Assembly (NCBI RefSeq): GCF_003515945.1
Contig: NZ_QWLM01000004.1
Span: forward strand, 62,001 to 126,000
DNA from: Dermacoccus abyssi
GTDB lineage: Bacteria > Actinomycetota > Actinomycetes > Actinomycetales > Dermatophilaceae
DNA length: 64,000 bases
Reading direction: 5' to 3'
In this document: in pieces, positions 1 through 7,439 of the stretch
Position numbering within the stretch: position 1 is the first letter of the stretch
How the letters are laid out: each line of letters starts with the position of its first letter
Notes under the pieces: model-generated
What the model was told of the DNA's origin: nothing
Database searches by the model: none
What the model saw: only the letters and a program-made list of their open reading frames with translations
Translations under genes and position numbers: made by a program

Positions 1-577
1 TGGCTGCGCAGCCGGGCGCTTTCAGCCCCGCCCGCCGCACCACGATGGCAACCCTGCTCACCGCCCTCACAGGCTCCGCCCTCGGCGATCACTTCATGCT
101 CGCCGAGTCTCGCTCCACCGGCACGACGGCCCGGGCCCACCTGCGGCGTAGCGCGTCGGCGTTCGCAGTGCAGCAGCTCGGCCTCATGACGGTGCTCGCT
201 CGCGCCGGCTACCGCTTCCGCCGCGAGGCGAGCGTCGCGGCGGGCGTCACGCTTGCCGCCTTCGCCGTCGCCGACGGCCTCGCGGCACGTCGCGACGGCG
301 CGGCAGCACACCCGACCCCGTCGTCGCTGGGTACGGTGTCCTGCTCGCCTCGATGGCGGCTCTGACGCAGGGGGCACCGGCGGGCACCGGCCCCTTCGCG
401 GCGATCCGCATCGGGGGCCCACTGTTCCTCGTCTCCGACGCAGTCATCGTCGCGCGGCAACTGTTGCCCGAGGGGCCTGGCCGCGACGTCGCAGACGGCA
501 TCGTCATGTCCACCTACACGGCAGCCCTGGGCCTCCTCGTCGACGGCACGGCACGCCTGCGGTCATGGTCGCAGTAG
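1..577 (+). pseudogene. YhhN/lysoplasmalogenase-family membrane protein, partial and frameshifted
   Basis: The reading frame is open from the window edge, so the 5' end is probably missing. The first part, in the frame containing the ATG at 45, carries a hydrophobic stretch ending in SALGDHFML, then LRRSASAFAVQQLGLMTVL. This is the GD-motif and following helix typical of YhhN proteins. From about 300 that frame degenerates, and the family pattern resumes in another frame with DPVVAGYGVLLASMAALTQG and GGPLFLVSDAVIVARQLL, then STYTAALGLLVDG, ending at 577. A single-base indel near 270-315 explains this. YhhN proteins are multi-pass membrane proteins, some of which hydrolyse lysoplasmalogen. Whether the lesion is real or a sequencing error cannot be told here. 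Confidence 0.6.
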
Positions 578-601
578 GCCCGTCGGCCGTAGGCTGACGG
601 C

Positions 602-1087
602 ATGGCCCTTCAGATCGACTATTTCGCCGCCGCGACCGACGAGGAGGCCGCTCGCACGGTCGATCTCGAATCCGGCCTGCGCTCCCTCCCCTTCGACGAC
701 GAGTCCGATTCCGCTGCACCCGAGTACGACGTCGTCGCGAGTCAGGACGTCGACCCGGGCCTCGCGCTCGGCTACCTCAACGAGCTGCTCACGGGGGTTC
801 CCGTCGAGGAGTTCCTCGACTCGGGCTGGCCCGCACCGGTGGCCGTCAGCGCCGACGAACAGAAGTTCGTTCTCCAGGTCGATCCGGGGTTGGTGGCGCT
901 CATGTCGACGCGTGAAGCTCCGTTCGACGGGCTGGCCGCCCAGTGGTCCGCGGTGGAAGCACCCGAGGGCGCGGACGAGTGGAACCCTCACCCTCGCGAT
1001 CTCGCCGACTTCCTCGCCGAGTTCGTCGCTCTGACGCTACGCGCGCAGGACGAGGGCAAGCACATCTACTGCTGGCTCTGGCCCTGA
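602..1087 (+). CDS. Hypothetical acidic protein, 161 aa
   Basis: This is an ATG-started, acidic, soluble-looking protein with no signal peptide or membrane segment. It contains a run of Asp/Glu in the first third and ends in KHIYCWLWP. I do not recognise a catalytic motif. Codon usage is strongly G/C at third positions, like its neighbours, which supports real coding. It starts 24 bases after the broken YhhN gene, and the next operon begins about 145 bases downstream. It may belong to a small family of actinobacterial cytosolic proteins of unknown role; no function is proposed. Confidence 0.7.
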   Translation: MALQIDYFAAATDEEAARTVDLESGLRSLPFDDESDSAAPEYDVVASQDVDPGLALGYLNELLTGVPVEEFLDSGWPAPVAVSADEQKFVLQVDPGLVALMSTREAPFDGLAAQWSAVEAPEGADEWNPHPRDLADFLAEFVALTLRAQDEGKHIYCWLWP

Positions 1088-1152
1088 TCCCCACCCGAGG
1101 ACCACACCCGAGGATTCTCGGCGTTCGAACAACGCCGGCTTCGGGTGGACCC

Positions 1153-1182
1153 TTGACCACGATGTCACACACGCTTTACTGT
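1153..1182 (+). promoter_or_regulatory. Predicted promoter of the membrane-protein/XRE operon
   Basis: TTGACC at 1153-1158 and TACTGT at 1177-1182 are separated by 18 bases, fitting a sigma-70-type -35/-10 pair. The -10 lies inside the long inverted repeat at 1161-1216, so a repressor bound there would block polymerase. The start codon at 1233 lies about 45 bases past the expected transcription start. Confidence 0.55.
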
Positions 1183-1216
1183 AAAGGAACCTTCACAGTA
1201 AAGCGTGTTTGACATC
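1161..1216. promoter_or_regulatory. Long palindromic operator (two overlapping-dyad half elements)
   Basis: A near-perfect inverted repeat is centred at 1188/1189, with arms of about 27 bases and only two mismatches. Each arm contains a smaller dyad: CTTTACTGTAAAG at 1174-1186 and its near mirror CTTCACAGTAAAG at 1191-1203. The outer arms end in GATGTC and GACATC. Position over the predicted -10 and upstream of an XRE repressor gene suggests it is that repressor's autoregulatory operator. The binding assignment is inference. Confidence 0.75.
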
Positions 1217-1232
1217 GCGAAAGGGGAACACC

Positions 1233-1685
1233 ATGACCACGCAGAGCACCTGGGGCAGCACACGTTCGGGCCGTTCACCCTGGCCGGGCGCCATCGGAAT
1301 CGGCGTGGCAGTGGCCGCCGTCCTCGGACTCACCGTCTGGGCGTTCGCCAGCGGCACCAACGGGCTCGTCTACGGCATCGTCGTCGCCGCCATGTCCTTC
1401 ATGCCCGGTCTCGCGCTCGGGTGGGTTGTCGTCGTCGACCGCCGCACCGTGAAGGGCGCAGTGCGCAACCCGGAGGAAACCGTCGAAGCGCAGTGGTACG
1501 ACCGGGCCACGCGCGGCACCTTCCACGACCTGCTCGTGGTCATGGGCCTTACCGCGACGGCACTGAGCGTCGTGCCTCAGTGGCGGGACGGACTCACCGC
1601 GTCGGATGCCCTCCTCGCCTGCATGGTGTTCGCGGCGGCAGACGTCAGCGTGCGCTACCGGCTCATCAAGCGACGCGAGAGCTGA
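1233..1685 (+). CDS. Small multi-pass membrane protein, 150 aa
   Basis: The ATG at 1233 is preferred over upstream in-frame starts because AAGGGGA sits 6-8 bases upstream and the predicted transcription start lies at about 1189. About four hydrophobic segments are visible: AIGIGVAVAAVLGLTVWAF, then YGIVVAAMSFMPGLALGWVV, then segments near residues 95-115 and 120-140. The C-terminus is basic (RYRLIKRRES). No enzymatic motif is recognised. The gene is followed by one base and then an XRE regulator. Membrane protein/XRE pairs of this layout are common in Actinobacteria and Firmicutes, where the regulator usually controls its own pair. The function of the membrane partner is unknown. Confidence 0.8.
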   Translation: MTTQSTWGSTRSGRSPWPGAIGIGVAVAAVLGLTVWAFASGTNGLVYGIVVAAMSFMPGLALGWVVVVDRRTVKGAVRNPEETVEAQWYDRATRGTFHDLLVVMGLTATALSVVPQWRDGLTASDALLACMVFAAADVSVRYRLIKRRES

Positions 1686-1686
1686 C

Positions 1687-1881
1687 GTGGAGAACAATCT
1701 GCCCGCGCTGCGCGCCGAGCGCGGCTGGTCGCAACAGCGGCTGGCCGACGAACTCGGCGTCTCGCGACAGACCGTCATCTCGATCGAGAAGGGACGCTAC
1801 GACGCCTCGCTCCCCCTGGCGTTCAGCCTCGCGCGCGTCTTCACGTGCCGCATCGAGGACATCTTCACGCCCGAGGGCTAG
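1687..1881 (+). CDS. XRE-family (Cro/CI-type) transcriptional regulator, 64 aa
   Basis: The GTG start at 1687 lies one base after the previous stop, so the two genes are probably translated from one message. The 64-residue protein is essentially a single helix-turn-helix: LRAERGWSQQRLADELGVSR, then QTVISIEKGRYDASLPLAF and CRIEDIFTPEG. This is the compact XRE form ending in the IEDIF motif. Such proteins bind as dimers to dyad operators, and the 1161-1216 palindrome is the obvious target. It overlaps the converging gene downstream by four bases. The fold assignment is secure; the operator link is inference. Confidence 0.88.
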   Translation: MENNLPALRAERGWSQQRLADELGVSRQTVISIEKGRYDASLPLAFSLARVFTCRIEDIFTPEG

Positions 1882-2324
1882 AGCTCGGAAAGCCCCAGCG
1901 TCTCGTAGGCGTGCCAGGCCGGCTCCTCGTAGGGGTGCGCCGCCAGGACGGCGTCGACGACGCGGCGAGCGTCACGCCGAGGCACGACCATCTCGACGCG
2001 CATCTCGTCGACGACCTCCGGCTCACCGACCCGACCGATCGTCGGGCGGGCCCCGACCTGCGGCTCGAATCGCCCTTCACCTGCCGCGCTGAACGAGCAG
2101 GCCCGGTAGTCACCGATCGCCCCCGCGCCGGCGCTGGCCGCCGCCCGTCGAACACGGTCGGCAGCCTCCCGCGGCACGAACACCACGACGACGACCAGCC
2201 CGCCCGAACGCGAACGATCCTGACGGGCCGGAGCGGCAACGGTGCCCACCTGGCGCGACTCAGCGGACTCGTCGCCCACTATTCCGAGGTAGGCGAGCGC
2301 CGTCCGCACGAACCTCGACGCCAT
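1878..2324 (-). CDS. NIF3 C-terminal-domain-like (PII-like fold) protein, 148 aa
   Basis: The C-terminal ~100 residues match the inserted/C-terminal domain of NIF3/YqfO proteins: GAGAIGDYRACSFSAAGEG, FEPQVGARPTIGRVG, then a strand and helix ending in AHPYEEPAWHAYE. The AHPYEEPA signature is characteristic. This domain resembles PII/CutA folds and is thought to bind metal or small ligands. The N-terminal ~50 residues are basic and low-complexity. The ATG at 2324 overlaps the stop of the upstream pfkA gene (ATGA), indicating translational coupling. No NIF3 metal-binding domain is present, so this is a stand-alone domain; its role is unknown. Confidence 0.72.
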   Translation of the reverse strand: MASRFVRTALAYLGIVGDESAESRQVGTVAAPARQDRSRSGGLVVVVVFVPREAADRVRRAAASAGAGAIGDYRACSFSAAGEGRFEPQVGARPTIGRVGEPEVVDEMRVEMVVPRRDARRVVDAVLAAHPYEEPAWHAYETLGLSEL

Positions 2325-3370
2325 CAGCCGAAGAGGACGGCGACGTCGTCCCACTGCTCACGCGGGACCTTCTTGAGTTCCTTGGTGGCCTCGTCCATCG
2401 GCACCGTCTCGATGTCGATTCCCTTGAGCGCCACCATCTGCCCCCACTTGCGCTGCATCACCGCGTCGATGGCGGCGTGCCCGAACCGGGTGGCGAGCAC
2501 ACGGTCGTACGCCGTCGGTACACCGCCGCGCTGCAGATGGCCGAGCGTCGCAGCGCGCGTCTCGATGCCGGTCTTCGCCTCGATGAGCGGCGCGAGCGCC
2601 TCGCCGATACCACCCAGACGCGGACGCCCGGCGGCATCGAGGCCGCGCTCGGCGACGATGTTCTCCGACTCGCCGCGGTCGTTCTTGAGCTGGAAGCCCT
2701 CGGAGACGACGACGACAGGCGCGCGACCGCGGGCCTGAGTCAGGCGCACCCACTCGGCGATCTGCTCGAGCGTCACCGACACCTCGGGGATGAGGATGGC
2801 GTGCGCGCCACTCGCGATACCGGCGTGCAGCGCGATCCAGCCGACGTGGCGGCCCATGACCTCCACGACCATGCACCGGTGGTGCGCCTCGGTGGTCGTG
2901 CGCAGACGGTCGATCGACTCCGTGGCGATCGAGACCGCCGTGTCGAAACCGAAGGTGTAGTCCGTGCCGGACAGGTCGTTGTCGATGGTCTTCGGGACGC
3001 CGACGATGGGGAGCCCGTCGATCGCGAGCCGCGCGGCGCCCGAGAGCGTGCCCTCGCCGCCGATGGCGATGACGGCCTCGATGCCGTGGCGATCCATGAC
3101 CTCACGGATCGCCTTCGGCCCGCCCACGCCGTCGATACCGTTGTAGGGGTGCGTGCGGGACGTGCCGAGAATCGTGCCGCCCTCCTTGGAGAGCCCTCGC
3201 ACGCGCCGACGCGGCAGCGGCGAGATGTCGTCGACGATGAGCCCGCGCCATCCGTCACGGATACCGACGAACTCCTGCTCGTAGATCTTGTCGCCCTTCA
3301 TCACGGCGCCGCGGATGACGGCGTTGAGTCCGGGGCAGTCGCCTCCGCTGGTGAGAATGCCGATGCTCAT
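2324..3370 (-). CDS. pfkA: 6-phosphofructokinase, 348 aa
   Basis: The enzyme phosphorylates fructose 6-phosphate to fructose 1,6-bisphosphate in glycolysis. Visible motifs are MSIGILTSGGDCPGLNAVIR at the N-terminus, AIGGEGTLSGAARLA, the catalytic VPKTIDNDLSGTDYTFGFD, and the substrate-binding MVVEVMGRHVGWIALHAG. Length fits short bacterial (group III actinobacterial) PFKs. The Gly in GGEGT, where PPi-dependent enzymes usually carry Asp, favours ATP as phosphoryl donor, though the neighbouring Lys resembles the PPi type, so donor specificity is uncertain. Start chosen at ATG 3370 because the protein begins directly with the family's N-terminal strand; further upstream the frame is Pro-rich and non-homologous. 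Confidence 0.92.
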   Translation of the reverse strand: MSIGILTSGGDCPGLNAVIRGAVMKGDKIYEQEFVGIRDGWRGLIVDDISPLPRRRVRGLSKEGGTILGTSRTHPYNGIDGVGGPKAIREVMDRHGIEAVIAIGGEGTLSGAARLAIDGLPIVGVPKTIDNDLSGTDYTFGFDTAVSIATESIDRLRTTTEAHHRCMVVEVMGRHVGWIALHAGIASGAHAILIPEVSVTLEQIAEWVRLTQARGRAPVVVVSEGFQLKNDRGESENIVAERGLDAAGRPRLGGIGEALAPLIEAKTGIETRAATLGHLQRGGVPTAYDRVLATRFGHAAIDAVMQRKWGQMVALKGIDIETVPMDEATKELKKVPREQWDDVAVLFG

Positions 3371-3491
3371 GGTTCCAGTCTCACGCATTCGCCCCGGCGG
3401 GACGAATGGAGGCGGCGGCGTCTCTCCCACCGGACGCCCTGCCCAGCCACCGGCTAGCGCAGTGATTCGGCTCACCGGTGCGGCTCATGTC

Positions 3492-3512
3492 ACCTCCAGG
3501 TCATCTGGAGGT
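3492..3512 (+). promoter_or_regulatory. Inverted repeat covering the Shine-Dalgarno of the Pls-like NRPS
   Basis: ACCTCCAG (3492-3499) and CTGGAGGT (3505-3512) form a perfect 8-bp stem with a 5-base loop. The right arm is the GGAGGT ribosome-binding site of the gene starting at 3519. In RNA this would hide the ribosome-binding site; in DNA it could be an operator dyad. Confidence 0.6.
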
Positions 3513-3518
3513 AGGACA

Positions 3519-6500
3519 ATGCGCCTCATGACGAGCGATCCACCCGAAAGTACGCTGCTGCGGGCCGACCGGGCACCCGCGCCACGAACGCTCGTCGACA
3601 TCCTGCGCGAGACGGTGGCCGCCAACCCGGATGCGCCGGCGGTGGACAACGGCGTCGACGTCATGACGTACGCCGAGTTCGCCGACGCCGCAGAGCAGTT
3701 CGCCGACGCCCTACACGAGATGGGTATCGGCTCCGGCGAACGCATCGGCATCCGCATCCCGTCCGGAACGCTCGACCTCTACGTCGCGATCGCCGGCACC
3801 CTCGTCGCTCGATGCGCCTACGTCCCGGTCGATTTCGACGATCCTGACGAGCGCGCCGACACCGTCTTCGGTGAGGCCGACGTCGCCGCCATCGCGGGCA
3901 AGGACCTCGTCATCAGCCCCCGCGAACACGAGCACGCGGACGACGGCAACACCCACACCGGCGACCCGGGCCTCACCGACGACGCATGGATCATCTTCAC
4001 GTCGGGTTCCACGGGCAAGCCCAAGGGCGTCGCCGTGACGCACCGCAACGCCGCGGCCTTCGTCGACGCCGAAGCGAACCTCTTCCTCCAGGACGCTCCT
4101 ATCGGCCCGGGCGACCGCGTCATGGCGGGCTTGTCCGTCGCGTTCGACGCGAGCTGCGAGGAGATCTGGCTCGCGTGGCGTTACGGGGCCTGCCTCGTGC
4201 CCGCGCCGCGCAGCCTCGTGAAGTCCGGCATGGATCTCGGCCCGTGGCTGAGCGCCAACGACATCACCGTCATCTCCACCGTGCCGACGCTCGTCGCGCT
4301 CTGGCCGCACGAGGCGCTGGCCGAGGTACGCCTGCTCATCCTCGGCGGAGAGGCCTGCCCGCCTGAGATCGGCGCGCGCCTGGCGAACGAGCGACGCGAG
4401 GTGTGGAACACCTACGGCCCCACCGAGGCCACCGTCGTCGCGTGTGCCGCGCAGCTGACGGGCGAACCACCCGTGCGCATCGGCCTGCCGCTGGACGGCT
4501 GGGATCTCGCCGTCGTCGACGGCGAGGGCAACCCCGTGCCCGAGGGTGAGCCCGGCGAGCTCATCATCGGCGGCGTCGGGCTGGCCCGCTACCTCGACCC
4601 GGCCAAGGACGCGGAGAAGTACGCCCCCATGCCGACGCTCGGCTGGGAGCGCGCCTACCGCAGCGGCGACATCGTCGTGAACGACCCGCGGGGCCTCGTC
4701 TTCAACGGCCGAGCCGACGACCAGATCAAGCTCGGCGGCCGGCGCATCGAGCTCGGCGAGATCGACTCGAACCTGCTCCAGCTTCCCGGCGTGAGCGGCG
4801 CAGCCGCTGCCGTGCGTACCTCCCAGACCGGCAACAAGCTTCTCGTCGGCTACCTCACCGTCGAGGACGGTTTCGACCGCAAGGCCGCCACCGCTCATCT
4901 GCGCGAGACCATGCCCGCGGCGCTCGTGCCTCAACTCGCGGTCGTCGACACGCTGCCGACGCGCACCTCCGGCAAGATCGACCGCGACGCCCTGCCGTGG
5001 CCGCTCGAGATCACCTCCGACGACGAGGACGGCGCCTTCACCGGCACCGCAGCCCGCCTTCGCGAGCTCTACACCGCCATCCTCGGCGCACCGCCGGCCT
5101 CCCCCGAGGACAACTTCTTCGACCTCGGCGGCGGTTCGCTGAGCGCCGCCCAACTCGTCGCCCGCGTCCGCGAGACGCACCCCGAGTTCACGGTCGCCGA
5201 CGTCTACGAGAACGAGTCGATCGCCGAGCTCGCCGCCGCGATCGACGCGATGGATTCGCCGACCACGCGCCTCAACGACGACGTGGTCCGGGTGCGACGC
5301 AGTACCCAGACGATGCAGGTGGTCGCCTCCCTCGCCGTCCGGCAGTTCTCCGCGCTGCGGTGGCTGACGTGGCTCGGAGCGGGCGCGAACCTCGCCCACG
5401 CCGTCGGACTCGAGTGGATTCCGACGCTCGACTGGTTCTGGATCGCCCTCGGCTGGGTGCTCTTCGTCGCGCCGCCGGGACGCATGATCCTCGCCGCGCT
5501 CGCCGCCCGCGTCATCCTGCGGGGCGTGCAGCCCGGCGCCTACACCCGTGGTGGACGCACCCACCTGCGCGTCTGGCTCGCCGAGCGTCTGGCCGACGAG
5601 CTCGGGGCGACGACGCTCGCGGGCGCTCCCCTCGTGAAGTTCTACGCACGGCTGCTCGGCTGCGACATCCGCAAACACGTCGACCTGCACAGCCTACCTC
5701 CGGTCACCGGCCTGCTCACGCTCGGCAAGGGCTGCTCCGTCGAGCCCGAGGTGGAACTGCGCGGGCACTGGATCGACGGCGACGTCTTCCACCTCGGGCG
5801 CATCGAGGTGGGCGCGAACGCCCGGGTCGGCACCCGCTCGACGCTCCTGCCGGGCGCACGCATCGGCAAGCGTGCCGAGGTGGCCCCCGGTTCCGGCGTC
5901 TTCGGCGACGTCCACGCCGGTGAACTGTGGTCGGGCGCGCCGGCCGTCCACATCGGCGAGGCACGCGGCCCGTGGGAGGACGAGGCGCCGCCGAACAAGC
6001 CGATCTGGCTCGGCGCCTACGCCGCCTCCGGTATCGCAGCCTCCCTCGTGCCCGCCGTCGGGGCCGCAGCCGGCATCGCCGTCTGCTGGCCCTGGCTGAA
6101 GGACGCCGACTCGGTCGCCGACCTCGCTCGCATCACCGCGATCGGCGTCGTGCCCGCCACCCTCGTCGGATTCGTCACGACGGCCCTCGTCATCCTGGGC
6201 GCCGTGCGCCTGCTCGGCCACGGTCTGCGCGAGGGCTACCACCCGATCCACGGCGGCCAGGGCTGGCGCGCGTGGACGACGATCCGCCTCCTCGACGAGG
6301 CGCGCACCTGGCTCTTCCCGCTCTACTCGAGCACCCTCACGCCCGTCTGGCTGCGTGCGCTCGGCGCCCGCATCGGCAAGGACGTCGAGGCCTCGACCGT
6401 GCTCATGCTCCCGAAGATGGCCGACATCGGCGCCGGGTCGTTCCTCGCCGACGACACCCTCGTCGCGAACTACGAGCTCGGTGGCGGCTGGATCCGTATC

Positions 6501-7439
6501 GCGCCGGTCAAGGTCGGCAAGGGCGCCTTCCTCGGAAACTCCGGTATGGCCGCGCCGGGCCGCAAGGTGCCCAAGCGCGGACTCGTCGCGGTCCTCTCGG
6601 CGGCACCCGCTCGCGGCAGCGCGAAAAAGGGCACGAGCTGGCTCGGCTCTCCCCCGCAGCGCCTACGACGCGAGGCCGGCGAGTCCGACACGAGCCGCAC
6701 CACCGCGCCGCCGCAGCGCCTGCGTGTGGCCCGCGCCGTCGTCGAGGCACTGCGCATCGTGCCGCAGAGCCTCCACTCGGCGCTCATCGCGGGATCGGCC
6801 CTCACGATGCTCGCCGTCGCCGACCGCTTCAGCTGGCTCGTCGCCGCCCTCACCGGAGGCTGCGTCCTCGTCGTGGCTGGGGCCCTCGGCGGCCTCTCGG
6901 CCGTCGTCGCGAAGTGGCTTCTCGTGGGCCGGCTGCGCGTCACGGAGTACCCGCTGTGGAGTTCGTTCGTGTGGCGCAACGAGCTCGCCGACACCTTCAC
7001 CGAGGTCATTGCGGCACCGTGGCTCATCCGCGCGAACGCGGGCACGCCGGTGCTCAACCTCTGGCTGCGCCTCATGGGCGCGAAGATCGGCCACGGCGTG
7101 TGGTGCGAGACGTACTGGCTGCCCGAGGCCGACCTCATCCGCCTCGGCGACGGAGCCTGCGTCAACGCGGGCTGTGTCGTGCAGACCCACCTCTTCCACG
7201 ACCGCATCCTCGCCATGGACACCGTCACCCTCGGCGACGGCGCCACCCTGGGGTCCAACAGTGTCGTGCTCCCCGCAGCCGCGCTGGGCCGTCACGCTAC
7301 GGTGGGGCCGACGTCGCTCGTCATGCGTGGCGAGAGCGTCCCCGACAAGACCCGCTGGCTCGGTAACCCCATCGGCCCGTGGCTCGAGGACGACGACGAC
7401 ACCCCGGAAACCACCCGTGAACGGAGCGCACGAGCATGA
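3519..7439 (+). CDS. Pls/PosA-family non-ribosomal peptide synthetase (poly-amino-acid synthetase-like), 1306 aa
   Basis: The domain order is that of epsilon-poly-L-lysine synthetase, and length is close to it. An adenylation domain spans about 30-500 (IIFTSGSTGKPKGVAVTHRN, NTYGPTEAT, YRSGDIV, RTSGKIDRDALP). A carrier domain follows with phosphopantetheine Ser540 in DLGGGSLSAAQ. The rest alternates membrane helices with three tandem hexapeptide-repeat-like soluble domains (about 750-810, 955-1010 and 1190-1290). Aligning the pocket to GrsA by motif gives D210, A211, E214, S253, I274, G276, T298, V306, V307 and K486. The acidic Glu and overall pattern resemble recorded lysine codes, so Lys or another basic amino acid is the predicted monomer. 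ATG 3519 has GGAGGT seven bases upstream. It overlaps the following peptidase gene. The product itself is inference. Confidence 0.85.
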   Translation: MRLMTSDPPESTLLRADRAPAPRTLVDILRETVAANPDAPAVDNGVDVMTYAEFADAAEQFADALHEMGIGSGERIGIRIPSGTLDLYVAIAGTLVARCAYVPVDFDDPDERADTVFGEADVAAIAGKDLVISPREHEHADDGNTHTGDPGLTDDAWIIFTSGSTGKPKGVAVTHRNAAAFVDAEANLFLQDAPIGPGDRVMAGLSVAFDASCEEIWLAWRYGACLVPAPRSLVKSGMDLGPWLSANDITVISTVPTLVALWPHEALAEVRLLILGGEACPPEIGARLANERREVWNTYGPTEATVVACAAQLTGEPPVRIGLPLDGWDLAVVDGEGNPVPEGEPGELIIGGVGLARYLDPAKDAEKYAPMPTLGWERAYRSGDIVVNDPRGLVFNGRADDQIKLGGRRIELGEIDSNLLQLPGVSGAAAAVRTSQTGNKLLVGYLTVEDGFDRKAATAHLRETMPAALVPQLAVVDTLPTRTSGKIDRDALPWPLEITSDDEDGAFTGTAARLRELYTAILGAPPASPEDNFFDLGGGSLSAAQLVARVRETHPEFTVADVYENESIAELAAAIDAMDSPTTRLNDDVVRVRRSTQTMQVVASLAVRQFSALRWLTWLGAGANLAHAVGLEWIPTLDWFWIALGWVLFVAPPGRMILAALAARVILRGVQPGAYTRGGRTHLRVWLAERLADELGATTLAGAPLVKFYARLLGCDIRKHVDLHSLPPVTGLLTLGKGCSVEPEVELRGHWIDGDVFHLGRIEVGANARVGTRSTLLPGARIGKRAEVAPGSGVFGDVHAGELWSGAPAVHIGEARGPWEDEAPPNKPIWLGAYAASGIAASLVPAVGAAAGIAVCWPWLKDADSVADLARITAIGVVPATLVGFVTTALVILGAVRLLGHGLREGYHPIHGGQGWRAWTTIRLLDEARTWLFPLYSSTLTPVWLRALGARIGKDVEASTVLMLPKMADIGAGSFLADDTLVANYELGGGWIRIAPVKVGKGAFLGNSGMAAPGRKVPKRGLVAVLSAAPARGSAKKGTSWLGSPPQRLRREAGESDTSRTTAPPQRLRVARAVVEALRIVPQSLHSALIAGSALTMLAVADRFSWLVAALTGGCVLVVAGALGGLSAVVAKWLLVGRLRVTEYPLWSSFVWRNELADTFTEVIAAPWLIRANAGTPVLNLWLRLMGAKIGHGVWCETYWLPEADLIRLGDGACVNAGCVVQTHLFHDRILAMDTVTLGDGATLGSNSVVLPAAALGRHATVGPTSLVMRGESVPDKTRWLGNPIGPWLEDDDDTPETTRERSARA

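Noticed and set aside
3711-5690. Long open frame antisense to the Pls-like gene
   Set aside because: Long antisense frames are expected in high-GC coding DNA; the translation is Arg/Asp/Val-rich with no family motif and overlaps a gene with full domain structure.
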